Positions 22,906 to 34,905 of a stretch of 64,000 nucleotides of DNA are shown piece after piece. The notes below the pieces were generated by a model that was not told where the DNA came from, searched no databases, and worked only from the letters and a program-made list of their open reading frames with translations. The DNA comes from Rhinopithecus roxellana (taxonomy: Eukaryota > Chordata > Mammalia > Primates > Cercopithecidae). The DNA lies in the NCBI RefSeq assembly GCF_007565055.1, contig NC_044552.1:150617859-150681858 (forward strand). Direction: 5' to 3'. The position numbers were made by a program, and so were the translations under genes. Each line of letters opens with the position of its first letter. Position 1 is the first letter of the stretch.

Positions 22906-23516
22906 GAAAAAGCTGCTGCTTCTCCTGTTCTTAGCTCCCCCTCCCCACCCCCTCAGGCCTCCTCTCAGGCGGCTCCACACCCGACTGGGTCTCCGGGGAG
23001 CCCTGCCTCAGCACCAGCCCTCGCACTTGCTCACAGGGCTCAGATCCGCGCCTGCAGCTGGATGGAGGCAGATCCCACGCATTCCCCTCAACCCTTCTCC
23101 GGCCTTCCCCACCCCTGTTATAAAACAGAAACGCTCATGTCCCATTCACTCCAGAGAACACAAGCGGTTCTGGTCAGGCGGGGTGACCTCTGCCTTGGAG
23201 GCAGCCAGAGGCAGCTGCTCTGTGAGAGGTGGACGGGCCACACCCGAGGCCTAGCGGGGGTGTGTGGATGAGTGTGTTCCCTCTAAGTTGGCTCGCAGGG
23301 GACTCTTCAAAGAGACTTGCATGGAACATGCTGTCCTTTCAAAAATATCAAAGATGAGTAAAAATGCACGTATCTAAAGCAGTAGGGGAGGCTAGCTGGG
23401 GACCCCTGAGCTCTTGGTCACAGAAGAGGGGAAGTGTAGGCTGCACAACTCATCCCCAGCCTTCCTGTTGCCCTTTCAAAGGAGAGCACCCTAAGGAGCT
23501 GGTCACGTTTCTAAAA
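22906..23516. other. Unassigned GC-moderate sequence
   Basis: No recognised repeat or exon. Confidence 0.5.
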
Positions 23517-23906
23517 TGTGTGTGCATGGGAGTGTGTGTGCGAGGATTTGTGTGCATGGATGTTTGTGTGCATGAGAGTGTGTGCATGGGACTGTGTGTG
23601 CATGGGAGTGTGTGTGCATGGGAATGTGTGGCATGGGAGTGTGTGTGCATGGGACTGTGTGTGCATGGGAGTGTGTGTGCATGGGAGCATGTGCATAGGA
23701 ATGTGTGGCATGGGAGTGTGTGCACATGGGAGTGTGTGTGCATGGGACTGTGTGTGCATGGGAGCATGTGCATGGGACTGTGTGCATGGGAGTGTGTGCA
23801 TGGGAGTGTGTGTGCCATAGGACTGTGTGCATGGTAGTGTATATATGCATGTTTGTGTGCATGGGAGTGTGTGTGCATGCGACTGTGTGCATGGGAGTGT
23901 GTGTGG
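23517..23906 (+). repeat. TGTGTGCATGGGA-type minisatellite
   Basis: About 390 bases of units 12-20 bases long, all variants of 'gtgtgtgcatgggagt', with alternating endings 'gggact', 'gggagt' and 'ggaatg' and some units shortened to 'gtgtggcatgggagt'. One longer block near 23670-23720 is repeated as a higher-order copy. All His/Met/Cys-rich frames here derive from it. Confidence 0.95.
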
Positions 23907-25374
23907 ATTCTTTACTGAGAACATGTAGGACAAGTTATTTTTTCAAAAAGCAAACACGGAAACTGTGGGTTTTGAAGCAGCATGTGGTCATTTAAAGGCC
24001 ACTCAATGCCTATCAGAGGCTCCTCCACCCTGACCTGAGATTCTGCCAACGTGATATCCAAAGGTGGCTACTCGGGGACTCCCAGAGCTGTCCCAGGTAA
24101 GCCGGTCCCCAGGGGAGAAGGGACACCTCAATGCTGTAGTCAATCAATATGCAAATTAGTATCTTCCCTCTTCATGCCTTATCAGAAAAACAGGCTTTCT
24201 AGAGGACGTTACGTTTTTACGAACAGTGAATAAAAAGCCTTTTTAAATACAGTTTTTCAGAGTTCAGGTTTTCAGCAGCGGGCAGTCTGCTCCCTTTGGG
24301 GACATTTGGTAACATCTACTGGGGTGCCTCAGTTTTTGCAATAGCCGTGGTGCTGCCGGCACCTAAGGCGCAGGCCCCAGGGAGACCAAGCTTCCTGCAG
24401 CATAAGCACGGGTCTGCGGATGATCTGTCCTGCCAAAAACACCCATTGTGCTCCTGATGAAAAACACTGATGTTTTCATTTAAAAAAGAGCAAGAAAAAA
24501 CAAAATCCTGTTTTCTGGTTTTTAAAAATGTACACCAAAGTTTTCCCATCACGCAAGGTACCCAAGCCTCCCAGGCGGACTTGAATTCCCCATTATCCGC
24601 CCTTGTGGGGGCTTCCCCTTCCTGCTACAAGGCTTGGTGATGGCGCCACCATCCTCCCCCTGCCTGAGAGACACACCCAGGAACAAAACCCCGGAAGTCC
24701 CTGGGCCAGATCTACCCATGACCTCGCCTCAGTTACTCAACCCAGCCAGCCCTGCGTTAATCCTGGAAAAGCCAACGAAACTTGCTTTCTTCCCACTCCA
24801 CCCACCCGGTTGTCCTCTCGGTTGCTGTGTCTTTGTTTGAGAAGGGGCAAAGGGAGGCAGCCGCCCAAAGAGAGCTGGTGTCAGAGAGAGGCTGCAGACG
24901 CTGGCACCCGCTCGGCAACTGCCAGGGATAAGGAGGAAGAATGAAGAGAGAAAAGGCAAAGACAAATATTCTTTTGTAAAGAAGATGAACTGCTGACTTT
25001 GGCCAACATAAAGCGTGTATCTATAAAGCACGGCTTTGGAAGCCAAGGGCGTTCAGAAGACAGGAGGAGGGAGCTCTTTATCCCCTGTCTGCCCAGTCTG
25101 TCTCCTCATGAGTCAGGAAGGAGCATTCTGGAGTGACGAGCATTTGCTTTGCGGTTGTACCTGTGGAAAACCCATCCCTTGAATTTTCTAAAGCCAAAAT
25201 TCAAATAGTCCTTACCAGGATCCCCATGGATCTGCTGGTATACATCAGAGCAGCTGTCATCAGTCTTCTGCTCAGAAGAAATTATTCACTGTACCTATGC
25301 AGAACACCAGAACAGGCTCAGGCTTTCCCAAGGCTGATAAAGAGGGAACATGGACTCAGCCACCCATTCTGCTG
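23907..25374. other. Unassigned non-coding sequence
   Basis: No repeat or exon is recognised over 1.5 kb. Confidence 0.5.
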
Positions 25375-25492
25375 GTCAGCAGCTATTTACTGAGCCCGTC
25401 CTGTGTGTTGGCTACTCGGTTAGACGCTGGGAGCATAATGAGGAATAAATAACAAAGGATAAGTAAACAGACAATTACAACACGGTGTGTGA
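25375..25492 (-). mobile_element. L2 3' end fragment, antisense
   Basis: 'gcagctatttactgagcccg', 'tgttggctactcggttagac' and 'gggagcataatgaggaataa' match the reversed L2 3' end. It is cut by the LTR that follows. Confidence 0.75.
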
Positions 25493-25893
25493 TGGGCAAA
25501 TAATGCCTCCAAAGATATCAACACCCTAATACCTGAGCCTGTGATTATGTTACAGTTCATGGTAAAAAGGACTTTGCCCATATGATTAAGATAAAGGTCT
25601 TGAGATGGATATCTGGGTTATCTGGGGAGGGCAAATGAAAGAAAGAAAGAGATATGACAGTGGAAGTAAGGGGCTGGCGTGCTGTGAAAAGTGAGCCAAG
25701 GCAGGTGGGGAGCTTCTAGAAGATGGAAAAAGCAAGGAAGTGTATTCTCACCTAGAGCCCCTGGAAGGGATGCAGCCCTGCTATCTTCTTGATTTCAGAT
25801 TTTGGATCTCTAGAACTGTCAGAGTATCAATTTGTTGTTTTAAGCTGTACCTTTGTGGTGATTTGTTATACCGCAATAAGAAACTCATACAGT
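25493..25893 (+). mobile_element. MaLR/MLT1-like solo LTR
   Basis: 'aataatgcctccaaagatat', 'tgtgattatgttacagttca', 'aaaaggactttgcccatatg', 'ggttatctggggagggc', 'gcttctagaagatggaaaaa', and the end 'gttttaagctgtacctttgt...caataagaaactcatacag' occur in LTR order. Almost complete, with no internal sequence. It lies between an L2 and an L1. Confidence 0.8.
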
Positions 25894-26680
25894 GCATAAA
25901 ATATTACATGGAGCCTACTGCTAACACCATGCCTAAAGGTGAAAATCTGAACATATCCCCTAAGACCAGGAAAAAGGCAATGACGGCCTTCCTTACCTTG
26001 TTATTTAAGGTAGCACTGGGAGTTGTAGCGAGGTCAATAAGGCAAGAAAAAAAGGCATACACATGAAAAAGAAAGAAAGAAATCAATCTCTATTTACAAA
26101 CAAAATAATTCTAGAAGTAGAAAATCCCAAGAAATCTACAAAAAAAACTTCTGAGAGCAAGGTCTTAGATATAAGATCAACATATAAAAACAAATTACAT
26201 TTGTATATGTGGAAATAAAAGTTGAAAACATAGTATGATTTACAATGGCTCCAAAGGAAATGTAAACTTAGGCAAAATCTAACAAAACATTTAGAGTATT
26301 TATATGCAGAAATTATGAAATGTTGATGAAAGAATGTCAAAAAAGACCTAAATAAATGAAAAAGACTTACCATATTCACGGATTAAAAGAGTCAACAAAG
26401 TAAAGATGTTGGTGCCCAATGTGATCTAGTAAAATTTCAGCAAGGTTTTTCTTTTTGGAGACGTGAACAAGCTTATGATAAAATTTGTAGGAAATGGCAA
26501 AGAACTTAGAATAGCTAAAACAAATTTTTTTAAAAAAGAAATTAAATAGCAGGAATCTACCTGATATTGAAGCTTATTTTATAGGCATGGCAATCAAAAT
26601 CTTGTGTTAGTAAGAAGGGTTAGATCAACGTAATGTACTAAAGAGCCCAAAAATGCACCACACCAACATGGTTGGCTGAT

Positions 26681-26984
26681 TTTTTGTTTGTTTGTTTGTT
26701 TGAGACAGAGTCTTGCTCTGTCACCCAGGCTGGAGTGCAATGGCTCGATCTTGGCTCACTGCTACCTCTGTCTCCCAGGTTCAAGCAAATCTCTTGCCTC
26801 AGACTCTCAAGAATCTGGGATTACAGGCATGTGCCACCACACCTGGCTAATTTTTGAATTTTTAATACAGACGGGGTTTTTACCACGTTAGTTAGGCAGG
26901 TCTCAAGCTACTGAGCTCAAGCAATCCACTTGCCTTGGCCTCCCAAAGTTCTGGTATCACAGGCATGAGCCACCGCCCTCGGCC
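26681..26984 (-). mobile_element. Alu, antisense, in L1
   Basis: A TTTG tail at the left, then 'gagacagagtcttgctctgt' through to 'accgccctcggcc'. S-type but well diverged. Inserted in the L1; the L1 text resumes at 'accagttgatttttgac'. Confidence 0.93.
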
Positions 26985-27471
26985 ACCAGTTGATTTTTGA
27001 CAAAGTTGCAAAAGCAATTCAATGGGTGGATGATGGCCTTTTGAACAGTGGTGCTAGAACAAGTGGACAGCTACAGGGAAAACAGTGACCCTCAACGCAA
27101 ACTTTATGCCTCATACAAAAGAAAACTGAAAGTGGATCACAGATATAAATGCTAAGTGTAAAATTAGAAAACTTTTAGAATAAAACATAAGATAAAATTT
27201 ACAGAACCTAAGGCTGGGCTGAATTTTTACACTAGAAACCAAAAGCACAATTCATAAAAAAGACAAATTGATAAATTGACTTTATCAAAATTAAAAAGTT
27301 GTGTTCTAGAAAAGGCCCTGTGAAGAGGATGAAAAGACAAGCTACAGATTGTGAGGAAATCCTGACAAACCTCATATCCAACAAACACTTTTTATCTAGA
27401 ATATATAAAGAGTACTAAAAATTCAATAATAAATAAAAACAAGCCAAAAATAATCCAATTAAAATGGGTAA

Positions 27472-27508
27472 AACATTTCACTAAAGAACCAACATTTCAC
27501 TAAAGAAA
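27472..27508 (+). repeat. 19-bp tandem duplication inside L1
   Basis: 'aacatttcactaaagaa' occurs twice in a row with two bases between (about 27473 and 27492). Typical L1 copies have one such segment, so this is a local duplication. Confidence 0.8.
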
Positions 27509-27588
27509 ATGGAAATGGAAAGTAAGCACATGAAAAGATATTCGACATCATTAAATATTAAGAAAGAGTAAATTAAAACTGTAATGAA

Positions 27589-27897
27589 GGCCGAGCACAG
27601 TGGCTCACACCTGTAATCCCAGCAATTCGGGAGACCAGGGTGGGAGGATCACTTGAGTCCAGGAGTTCAAGACCAGCCTGGGCAACATACTGAGAACTTG
27701 TCTCTACAAAAAGTAAATTAAAAAAAAATTAGCCCAGCATAGTGGCATGTACCTATAGTCCCATCTACTCAGGAGACTGTGGTGGTAGGATCACTTGAGC
27801 TCTGGAGGCAGAGACTCTAGTGTGCTGAGATTGTGCCATTGCACTCCAGCCTAGGTGACAGAGCAAGACCTTGTCTCAAAAACCAAAATCAAAAACC
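27589..27897 (+). mobile_element. AluJ, in L1
   Basis: 'ggccgagcacagtggctcac' start and J-type bases 'acttgagtccaggagttca' and 'cctgggcaacatact'. The tail is 'aaaaaccaaaatcaaaaacc'. Inserted in the L1 between 'gtaatgaa' and 'ccataatgag'. Confidence 0.93.
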
Positions 27898-28238
27898 ATA
27901 ATGAGACATCACTACAAACCTATCAGAATCCCTACAGTTTTAAACGTTGGTGGGAATGTGGAGAAATTGGATTACTCTTCATTGCTGGTGGAAGAGTAGA
28001 ATGATACAGCTACTCGGAAAATAGTTTGACAGTTTTTTTTTTTTTTTAAAGAAACAAACATTCACTTAACTTGCTTTAAAGAGATAACCTTTCTTCCCAA
28101 ATGCCTACACCCCTAAATGACTAGCATGCCTTGTTTATTGGAAGGTTCTGAGCATCCCACGCTGAATACAGAGGTAATGCTGAAACTGCAGTTCTCCTCC
28201 TCGGGAACCATGACCCTGTTGGGGAGAGAGACATGGTA

Positions 28239-28420
28239 CTGGGGATTATTTCTGCACTAGGCCCTGTGCTGTGCACCCCCCTTTCACTGCCTCGTGAAAT
28301 CCTCGAAATAACGTCATGTGGCCGTGACTTTTTTCCCCCACCTCACATCTAAGGAAACTGAAGCTTGGAGGGGTGAATCCCTGAAGCAGGAAATGGGAAC
28401 CAGGCCTGCCTGGTGCTGAA
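28239..28420 (-). repeat. MIR SINE, antisense
   Basis: 'gcactaggccctgtgctgtg', 'cacatctaaggaaactgaag' and 'cttggaggggtgaatc' in the order of a reversed MIR. Confidence 0.75.
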
Positions 28421-29504
28421 GTCCATGGAAATAGGTCTGTTGGCAAAATGACATATGCAGAAGAGGCTCTGCAGAGCGAAAGTGTACGGGGCACAGGGGC
28501 ACCAAGGAATGAATTATTAACTCTGGGGTGTTTGGTGATGACTTCCCAGCAGGGTTTTGAAGAATGCATAGGAGTACCCCATATGAACAAGAACCAAGAG
28601 CTTTCAAGGCATAGTTAGTTGTTTGCCTGAAATCTCAGTTCTCTGATGAGAAGTCATTCATTTACAGTTTCCTCACTTTTTCCTTGCTGTAATGGTGAGA
28701 GTGACATCCTTTCCAGCTCTCAACCTTTCAGAGCCACACCTGCCGGGGTGGGTGTGGGGTAAAACTGACACAGCTTGCTCATTAGCTGGGACTGAGGGAT
28801 GAGAGGCAGGGAATAGTCACAGGCACAACCTCTGGTTTCGCTACCTGGCCAGTTAGTCACACACACACATGTGCGTATGTCCACATGCTCACACGCACAC
28901 ACCACACGCACACAGGACAGAGATGGAGGAATATGAGCTGAGATTTGATCACGTTGTCAGGAGCTTGTGAGGCATTAGCCAGCGTGTGCAGGTGAATGCA
29001 GAGGTTTGGCACCTGTGGATGGGACAGACCTGAGAATCCATAGCACACAAGGGGCGGTTAAACCATAGGAGGTGATGATTTCATGTAAAAAGCTGATGGA
29101 GTAAGAATAGATCCTGCTAAAAAAGGGAGCAGAGAGACTTGGCATTCATCAGGGGTAGAGGAGTCGGCACCTGGGGGCAGGAAGAGAAGAGAGAACCGAG
29201 GAGGAGAGCAGGAGCACCCGTGTGGGCAGGGAGCAGCAGCTAAGGAGGAGGACAGCAGATGACCAGGACTGCAGCAGGGGAGGGAGCAGCCTGGAGCACA
29301 GTGAGCCACCTGAATGGAAAGAACAGGAATGCAATCAATGCTTTTTCAGGGAAGATGCTGTTCGCTGCAGCTGCTTCATGAATGTATTTGAGAACACGAT
29401 CCTGTAGAAATGTATCTTCCTGTACAGAAATCTTATTAACTTCAGTTGGGCAAATGCTCTTAACTTATACACTGATACCTTGGGGGAAAATATCTATTTT
29501 TTCT
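28421..29504. other. Unassigned sequence with a short CA-rich run
   Basis: A CA-rich run lies at about 28857-28918. No other repeat or exon is recognised. Confidence 0.5.
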
Positions 29505-29785
29505 TCCCAAAACTATGTGCCAAGTGCCTCCTATGTGCCAGGCCCTGTTCTAGGCCCTTGGAACGCACCAGCGAACAAAGAGAACATCCCTGCCTCGCAG
29601 AGCTGCACCTGAGCAGCGAGACAGCACCCAGCCTCAGGCGGGACGTGCACATCCATAAGCTGACTCGCACCAGGGGGAAACGTCAGCAGGTCAGGGAGGA
29701 GCAGAAGGTGTTTGGGGGATGTTGCCATTTTCAGTAGAGTGATTAGAATGGACCCCACTGAGAAGGGAATGTCTGCACCGTACTT
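29505..29785 (-). mobile_element. L2 fragment, antisense
   Basis: 'cctcctatgtgccaggccct', 'gttctaggcccttggaacgc' and 'agcgaacaaagagaacatcc' match the reversed L2 3' end, followed by degraded upstream L2 text. Confidence 0.8.
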
Positions 29786-29799
29786 GAAATAGGCGAGTG

Positions 29800-30200
29800 A
29801 ATTTGTTTCCCATGGCCGCTGTAACCAAGTAGCACATGCTAGATGGCTTCACACGACAGAAATTGTTCTTTCACAGCCCTGGAGGCCAGAAGTCCCATCT
29901 CAAGGTGCCTGCAGGGTATGCTCCCCGCTGCCTCCTCTAGCTTCTGGCGCCCTAGTGCTCCCTGGCTCACAGCTGCTCCTCCAGCCTCTGACCTGTCTCT
30001 ATGCAACATCTTCCTTGTGTGTCTCTATCTTCTCCTCTTCTGAGGGACACTGGCCCTCTTGGGTTAGATCCCACCCTAATGGCCTCATCTTCATTTGATG
30101 ACATCTGCAAAGACACTACTTCCAAATAAGCTCACATTCACAGACAGGGGAGCCAGGACTTTAACCCATCTTTATTGAGACACAATTCAATCCACAACAG
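29800..30200 (-). mobile_element. MLT1-type MaLR solo LTR, antisense
   Basis: Reversed LTR order: 'cccatggccgctgtaaccaa', 'gacagaaattgttctttcac', 'ccctggaggccagaagtccc', 'ctaatggcctcatcttcatt', 'ctacttccaaataagctcac', and the end 'gacacaattcaatccacaac'. Near complete. Confidence 0.88.
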
Positions 30201-30650
30201 TCAGGAGATCAGACTTCCAGATCATTGAGGGCCAAGCAGCCCAGAGAGCTGGAGCCCCCGGCATGCTCAGGGCCAGTGGGGAGGCCATCGTGGCTGAAAG
30301 AGAGGGAGGAGAGGAAGAGCTGTTAGGAATGAAGAGGTCTGAGAACAAGGAGGAGGAGCAGTGGCACACAGGCTTTGCTGATGGTTGGACTTGGTGGATA
30401 TCACAGATGGAGCTCCCTTTTTCAGAGCTTGACGTCAACTCTGAAGCCGGGTAAGGAGTGAAGATACAGGCGTAGTGCCCCTCCCGCCCCCCACACCTGC
30501 TGAGCATCCTGACAGATTCTGCTTGTTTCTGATCATGTTTACAGCTTCTCGGCAATGATTCCACTCCTTATTAAGGAGGCAGGGAACATCCGATGTTCAC
30601 GTTTTGAATTACATGAAAAGTTTCATCAGAGGTAGCTTTGATAAATAGTG
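30201..30650. other. Unassigned non-coding sequence
   Basis: No recognised repeat or exon. Confidence 0.5.
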
Positions 30651-30651
30651 G

Positions 30652-30687
<36 letters not shown>

Positions 30688-30970
30688 TGGAACGGAGTCT
30701 CACTTTTGTCGCCCAGGATGGAGTACAGCGGTGCGATCTGGGCTCACTACAAACTCCACCTCCTGGATTCAAGCAATTCTCCTGCCTCAGCATCCTGAGT
30801 AGCTGGAATTACAGGTACCCACCACCATACCTAGCTAATTGTTATAGTTTTGGTAGAGACGAGGTTTCACATGTTGGCTAGGCTGGTCTTGAACTCCTGA
30901 CCTCGAGTGATCCGTCTGCCTCAGCCTCCCAAAGTGCTGGGATTATAGGCATGAGCTGCTGTGCCCAGTT
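30651..30970 (-). mobile_element. AluS, antisense, with a GTT-repeat tail
   Basis: The body runs from 'ggaacggagtctcac' to 'gagctgctgtgcccag'. The reversed tail has become a GTT/TTG microsatellite of about 12 units at 30651-30686. Confidence 0.93.
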
Positions 30971-31781
30971 AATAGTTTTGTTTTTTTTTTTTTAAGTACA
31001 GGCATGATGAAATAAAATGAGACGCCATGTAGTGTTTTACAACCCCAACACAGAAATGACCAATTGTCTCAAATGGAGTCTTAGAGTTTATAGGAGAAAA
31101 GAATACAAACCTATGTTAATATCTAAATTTCCATGCCATTTTCCCACCCCAGTTATTAGACGATATTATAACACTTCCAGATCTGTTTTTACTTTTTCCT
31201 TTGGAAATAGTTGAGCTAATGGAGGAATTTATAAAGCAACCCACTCATATCCATGAATCAGTGTGAAATTCTGCACCCTGGTGGAAATATCCCTCCTGTT
31301 TGGGGTCTGTGATGACATCCCACTCCTCCCTTAACCAGCATCCATGTTCTGTGTGCTCAGTTAGCAAAGAACTCGGGGTATAAAGAGTAGAAGAAAACGT
31401 GCCTGCCTCAGGTCTGACTGGCGGATGAGAAATAGAGCAGGGTGAGTCAAGTCACCTCTTGAGGATGACCAAAATGCTCAGGTTGAGGGAGGCAGGAAGC
31501 CCAGCAAAGAGGACAGTGTGGGCCCTGAGCAGGCACAAGGAGCTTGTCTACAGGGCACAGGAGAGGAAGCTGCAGAGATCCCCTGTGCTTGCCTCTATTC
31601 CCATGCTGGATGGGAATGGGTGGGTGAAAAGGAGCTGTGAAAACAGATTATAGCCATAGAGGAGAAGACAGCTCATGGGGCCTCCATGGGACTGCAGACT
31701 CCTGTACTGGGGTTGGCAGGGGGTGGTTATAAGAAAACAGGACTCTGCTTCTCATGCCAGTGCAAGACCACCCAACTTAGG
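30971..31781. other. Unassigned non-coding sequence
   Basis: No recognised repeat other than a T run at about 30980-30993. Confidence 0.5.
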
Positions 31782-31912
31782 ACGGTGCTTCTCAGACTTC
31801 TGTGTACACAGTACCCACTTGGGGAGCTTGTGAAAATTCTGTGATTCGGGAGTCCTGGAGTGGGTTCTGGAGTCTGCATTTTCAATAAGCACCTGGTGCC
31901 GAGAGACCTGAT
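31782..31912 (+). mobile_element. MER5-like hAT MITE fragment
   Basis: 'ggtgcttctcagacttctgt', 'cacttggggagcttgtgaaa' and 'tctgcattttcaataagcac' follow the MER5 order. Confidence 0.75.
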
Positions 31913-32454
31913 CCATAAAACACAGAGCAGCGTTGGGAGAGAAGTGGGAAGTTACACAGGCCAGTCTGTGAGCAGTGGCAAATTCATATGGGTCTGCAGG
32001 ATTATGAGTGGGGCCTCAACTCTGCTAAGATGCAGGCGTAGTTAGATGTTAACCAGCCATTGTTCTGGAGGTCATGAGATTTGTAACTTCCCTGATCACT
32101 CCTGTAAATAACACCATTGTTATAGAACCTGGCGTTTCTACAACAAGGCTGGCGTTTTGAGATGACTTTTCAGACTTTTGCATTTCTGCCTACCTTCCAG
32201 CTCCAGTTGGACTCGTGACTCATGATTCAGCTGGTCTTGGGGTCCCATCCAGAGGCAGATGCAGCTCAGAAGGACCATTTTCCACACCCCTGTGATGGCA
32301 GCCCCAACCAGTCAGCAGCACCCATTCCCTAGCCCCCTGCCCAACAAACTAGCCTTGAAAACCCCTAGCCCCAGGCCTATGGGAAGATTGACATGAGTGA
32401 CAGGAACTCCAGCTCTCCCACATGCCCAGCCTCGTGTCAATCAAATGCTTTCTT
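31913..32454. other. Unassigned non-coding sequence
   Basis: No recognised repeat or exon. Confidence 0.5.
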
Positions 32455-32760
32455 TTAATTTTTTTATTTTGATTTTTATTTTTTTTGAGTCTCACTCTGT
32501 GACCCAGGCTGGAGTGCAGTGGTGCGATCTTGGCTCAACACAACCTCTGCCTCCCAGGCTCAAGATTTTCCTGCCTCAGCCTCCCACGTAGCTGGGATTA
32601 CAGGCGTGTGCCACTACTGCTCAGCTAATTTTTGTATTTTTGCTAGAGACAGGATTTCACCACGTTGGCCAGGCTGGTCTCGAACTTCTGACCCAAGGTG
32701 ACCCACCGCCTTGGCCTCTCAAAGTGCGGATATTACAGGTGTGAGCCACCATACCTGGCC
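32455..32760 (-). mobile_element. AluS, antisense
   Basis: A T-rich tail, then 'gagtctcactctgtgaccca' through to 'gagccaccatacctggcc'. Confidence 0.93.
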
Positions 32761-33016
32761 TCTTACTATTTTCTATAAAATTACATTTTATTTCATTCTG
32801 CTCAGTAAATGGGGCTTATACAATTTCTGTGTTTTAAAAGTTACATGGTTTTTGTGGCCTATTATATAACTAATTAAATCGTTTATTTACATTTATACGA
32901 TATGTATTTGTTTTCTTTGTATTATATAAGGTGTAATATCTCTTAAACTTTTAACTTTTTATTGCTAGGAGCTGTATTTTATTATTCTAAAGTCAATGAA
33001 TAGTTTAGAATATAAT

Positions 33017-33323
33017 TTTATTTATTTATTTTTGAGACAGAGTCTTGCTCTGTTGCCCAGGCTGGAGTGCAGTGGCAGGATCTAGCACGACCTTGGCTCA
33101 CTGCAACCTCCACCTCCCAGGTTCAAGCGATTCTCCCACTTCCACCTCCCAAGTAGCTGGGATGACAGGTGCACGCCACCGTGCCTGGCTAATTTTTGTA
33201 TTTTTAGTAGAGATGGGATTTCTCCCTGTTGGTCAGGCTGGTCGAACTCCTGACCTCATGTGATCTGCCCGCTTCGGTCTCCCAAAGTTCTGGGATTACA
33301 GATGTGAGCCACCATGCCTGGCC
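33017..33323 (-). mobile_element. AluS, antisense
   Basis: A TTTA-type tail, 'gagacagagtcttgctctgt' through to 'accatgcctggcc'. A short extra segment ('gatctagcacgaccttgg') sits in the body, probably a small internal duplication. The 256 bases between this and the previous Alu are AT-rich and unassigned. Confidence 0.93.
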
Positions 33324-33699
33324 AATTAAACGCTGTCTTTACTGCAATGCTGTGGTCTCGGTGAATGGATTTTGTCTGTGCAGTGCACAGAAAGAACCCA
33401 ACAGGCAATTAGACCGCATGATTCCATCTCAGGCTAACTCCCAATCCTTGGCATCCCTTAGAGGATCTTCACAGTTGGAATAAGTCTCTATACCATACTC
33501 AGCAACTACCTTCCAAGAAATCTAAATATGAGAGATATTTCCTTTCAGAATTAATATGCAGTAGAAGCAGTCACACACTTCATCCTCTGCTCATTGGCCA
33601 GAGCTAATAAACATTGACATTTTGTTTCTTAAAGCCCTTAAAATTCACATTTTTTTTTACATTCAAAAACTTCCTAACACTTAACAGATGAATGCCCTG
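33324..33699. other. Unassigned non-coding sequence
   Basis: No confident call. The outer LTR described next may begin here. Confidence 0.4.
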
Positions 33700-34905
33700 A
33701 GGACATTGAAGACTAAACTCTGATTTTTTATCCTGCTCAAATTCCTATCTAAGGGGTCTGGGGAGTCATGCCCTACAAATCATAAATTCTCATTAGATGA
33801 GTTTCATCTTAAGGGAGGAGACCACCCCTCAGTATTGTCTTATGCCCAATTTCTGCCTCCAAAGAAAGAAAAAGTAAAAACTAAAAAGCAGAAATGAAAT
33901 CCACAGGCAGACAGCCCGGTGCTACACCCTAGACCTGGTAGTTAAAGATTGACCCCTGTCCTAATCAGTTATGTTATCTATAGATTACAGACATTGTATA
34001 GAAAAGCACTGTGAAAATCCCTATTCTGTTTTGTTCCGATCTAATTACTGGTGCATGCAGCCCCCAGTCATATACCCCCTGCTTGCTCCATCGATCACGA
34101 CCCTCTCATGTGGATCCCCTTAGAGTTGTGAGCCCTTAAAAGGGACAGGAATTGCTCACTCGGGGAGCTCAGCTCTTGAGACAGGAGTCTTGCCGATGCC
34201 CCCAGCTGAATAAACCCCTTCCTTCTTTAACTTGGTATCTGAGGGGTTTTGTCTGTGGCTCGTCCTGCTATAATTTAACCCCGTATATTGTGACTTACTT
34301 CCAAACTGACTCTGGCATAATATTATGAGAAAAGGAAGAAAATCAAAATATTTTGCCCCAAGACACGTTTCTTGGCCATATTTTGAAATGGCCCTGCAAA
34401 GCTGTTTTTTGTGAGGGAAAATTTTCATCTGTAAAGCATATCTTAACATAGCCAGATCTTTTTCTTCCAGATTCTCCCAATTCTAAAGAGATTAACTAAG
34501 ATCTGAATAGGAAACATTTGTCATCTATTTTCTCTAAGGGCAGCCACTATAAGACTTCAAAAGAACTTTGCTCTCCACAATCTCTATCTTAACCAGAACA
34601 CTGCCTTTCTATTAATCCCAGGTCTTTAGACAAACTCAACCAGTTGTCAACCAGAAAATGTTTAAATTCACCTATAGCCTAGAAGTCCCGTTTTGAATTG
34701 TCCTGTCTTTCTGGACCTAACCAATGTATTTCTTAGATGTATTTGATTGACATCTCATGCCTCTCTAAATTGCATTAAACCAAGCTGTGCCCCAACCATC
34801 TTGGGCAAATATTCTCAGGACTTCCTGAGAGCTGTGTCATGGACCATGATTACTCATATTGGCTGAGAATAAATCTCTCCCAATATTTTACAGAGTTCAG
34901 CTCTT
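33700..34905 (+). mobile_element. Old LTR, outer part of a nested pair
   Basis: Text before 33810 ('ccctacaaatcataaattct', 'cattagatgagtttcatct') and after 34272 ('aaccccgtatattgtgactt', 'actgactctggcataatatt', 'ggccctgcaaagctgttttt', 'caagctgtgccccaaccatc') reads as one element once the inner LTR is set aside. It ends near 'gagaataaatctctcc' and 'cagagttcagctcttcat', a polyadenylation-like LTR end. Probably a class I (ERV1) LTR; family name and outer left edge are uncertain. Confidence 0.6.
33810..34272 (+). mobile_element. ERV1-type solo LTR nested in an older LTR
   Basis: About 463 bases from 'taagggaggagaccaccc' to 'gtcctgctata', close to TG...CA ends with one change at each end. The polyadenylation signal AATAAA is at 34209-34214, followed by 'cttggtatctgaggggtttt'. 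Flanks 'atct' and 'attt' are a near-match for a 4-base target duplication. No gag, pol or env sequence adjoins. The subfamily (possibly LTR1-like) is from memory. Confidence 0.75.

Larger units (their letters stand above)
25894..28075 (+). mobile_element. Decayed L1 (L1M-like), 3' half of ORF2
   Basis: Sense-orientation fragment of an old L1, interrupted by two Alus. It covers the reverse-transcriptase region onward: 'catgcctaaaggtgaaaatc' near the start, 'agttgatttttgacaaagtt' and 'aattgactttatcaaaatta' later, and 'gttggtgggaatgtggagaa' near the end. The reverse-transcriptase catalytic block is destroyed, with the expected acidic pair missing near 26090, and stops and frameshifts are frequent, so no protein is made. 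A T run at about 28030 lies within its last part. Confidence 0.85.

Noticed and set aside
23364..23933. Cys/Met/Trp-rich and His/Met/Pro-rich frames
   Set aside because: Explained by the TGTGCATGGGA minisatellite.
25894..28075. Possible active L1
   Set aside because: Only the ORF2 3' half remains, with destroyed catalytic text, stops, frameshifts and two Alu insertions.
28030..28240. T run followed by sequence with a reversed AATAAA, as in an antisense processed pseudogene
   Set aside because: The text on both sides of the T run still follows L1 order, and the reversed signal is about 100 bases away from the run.
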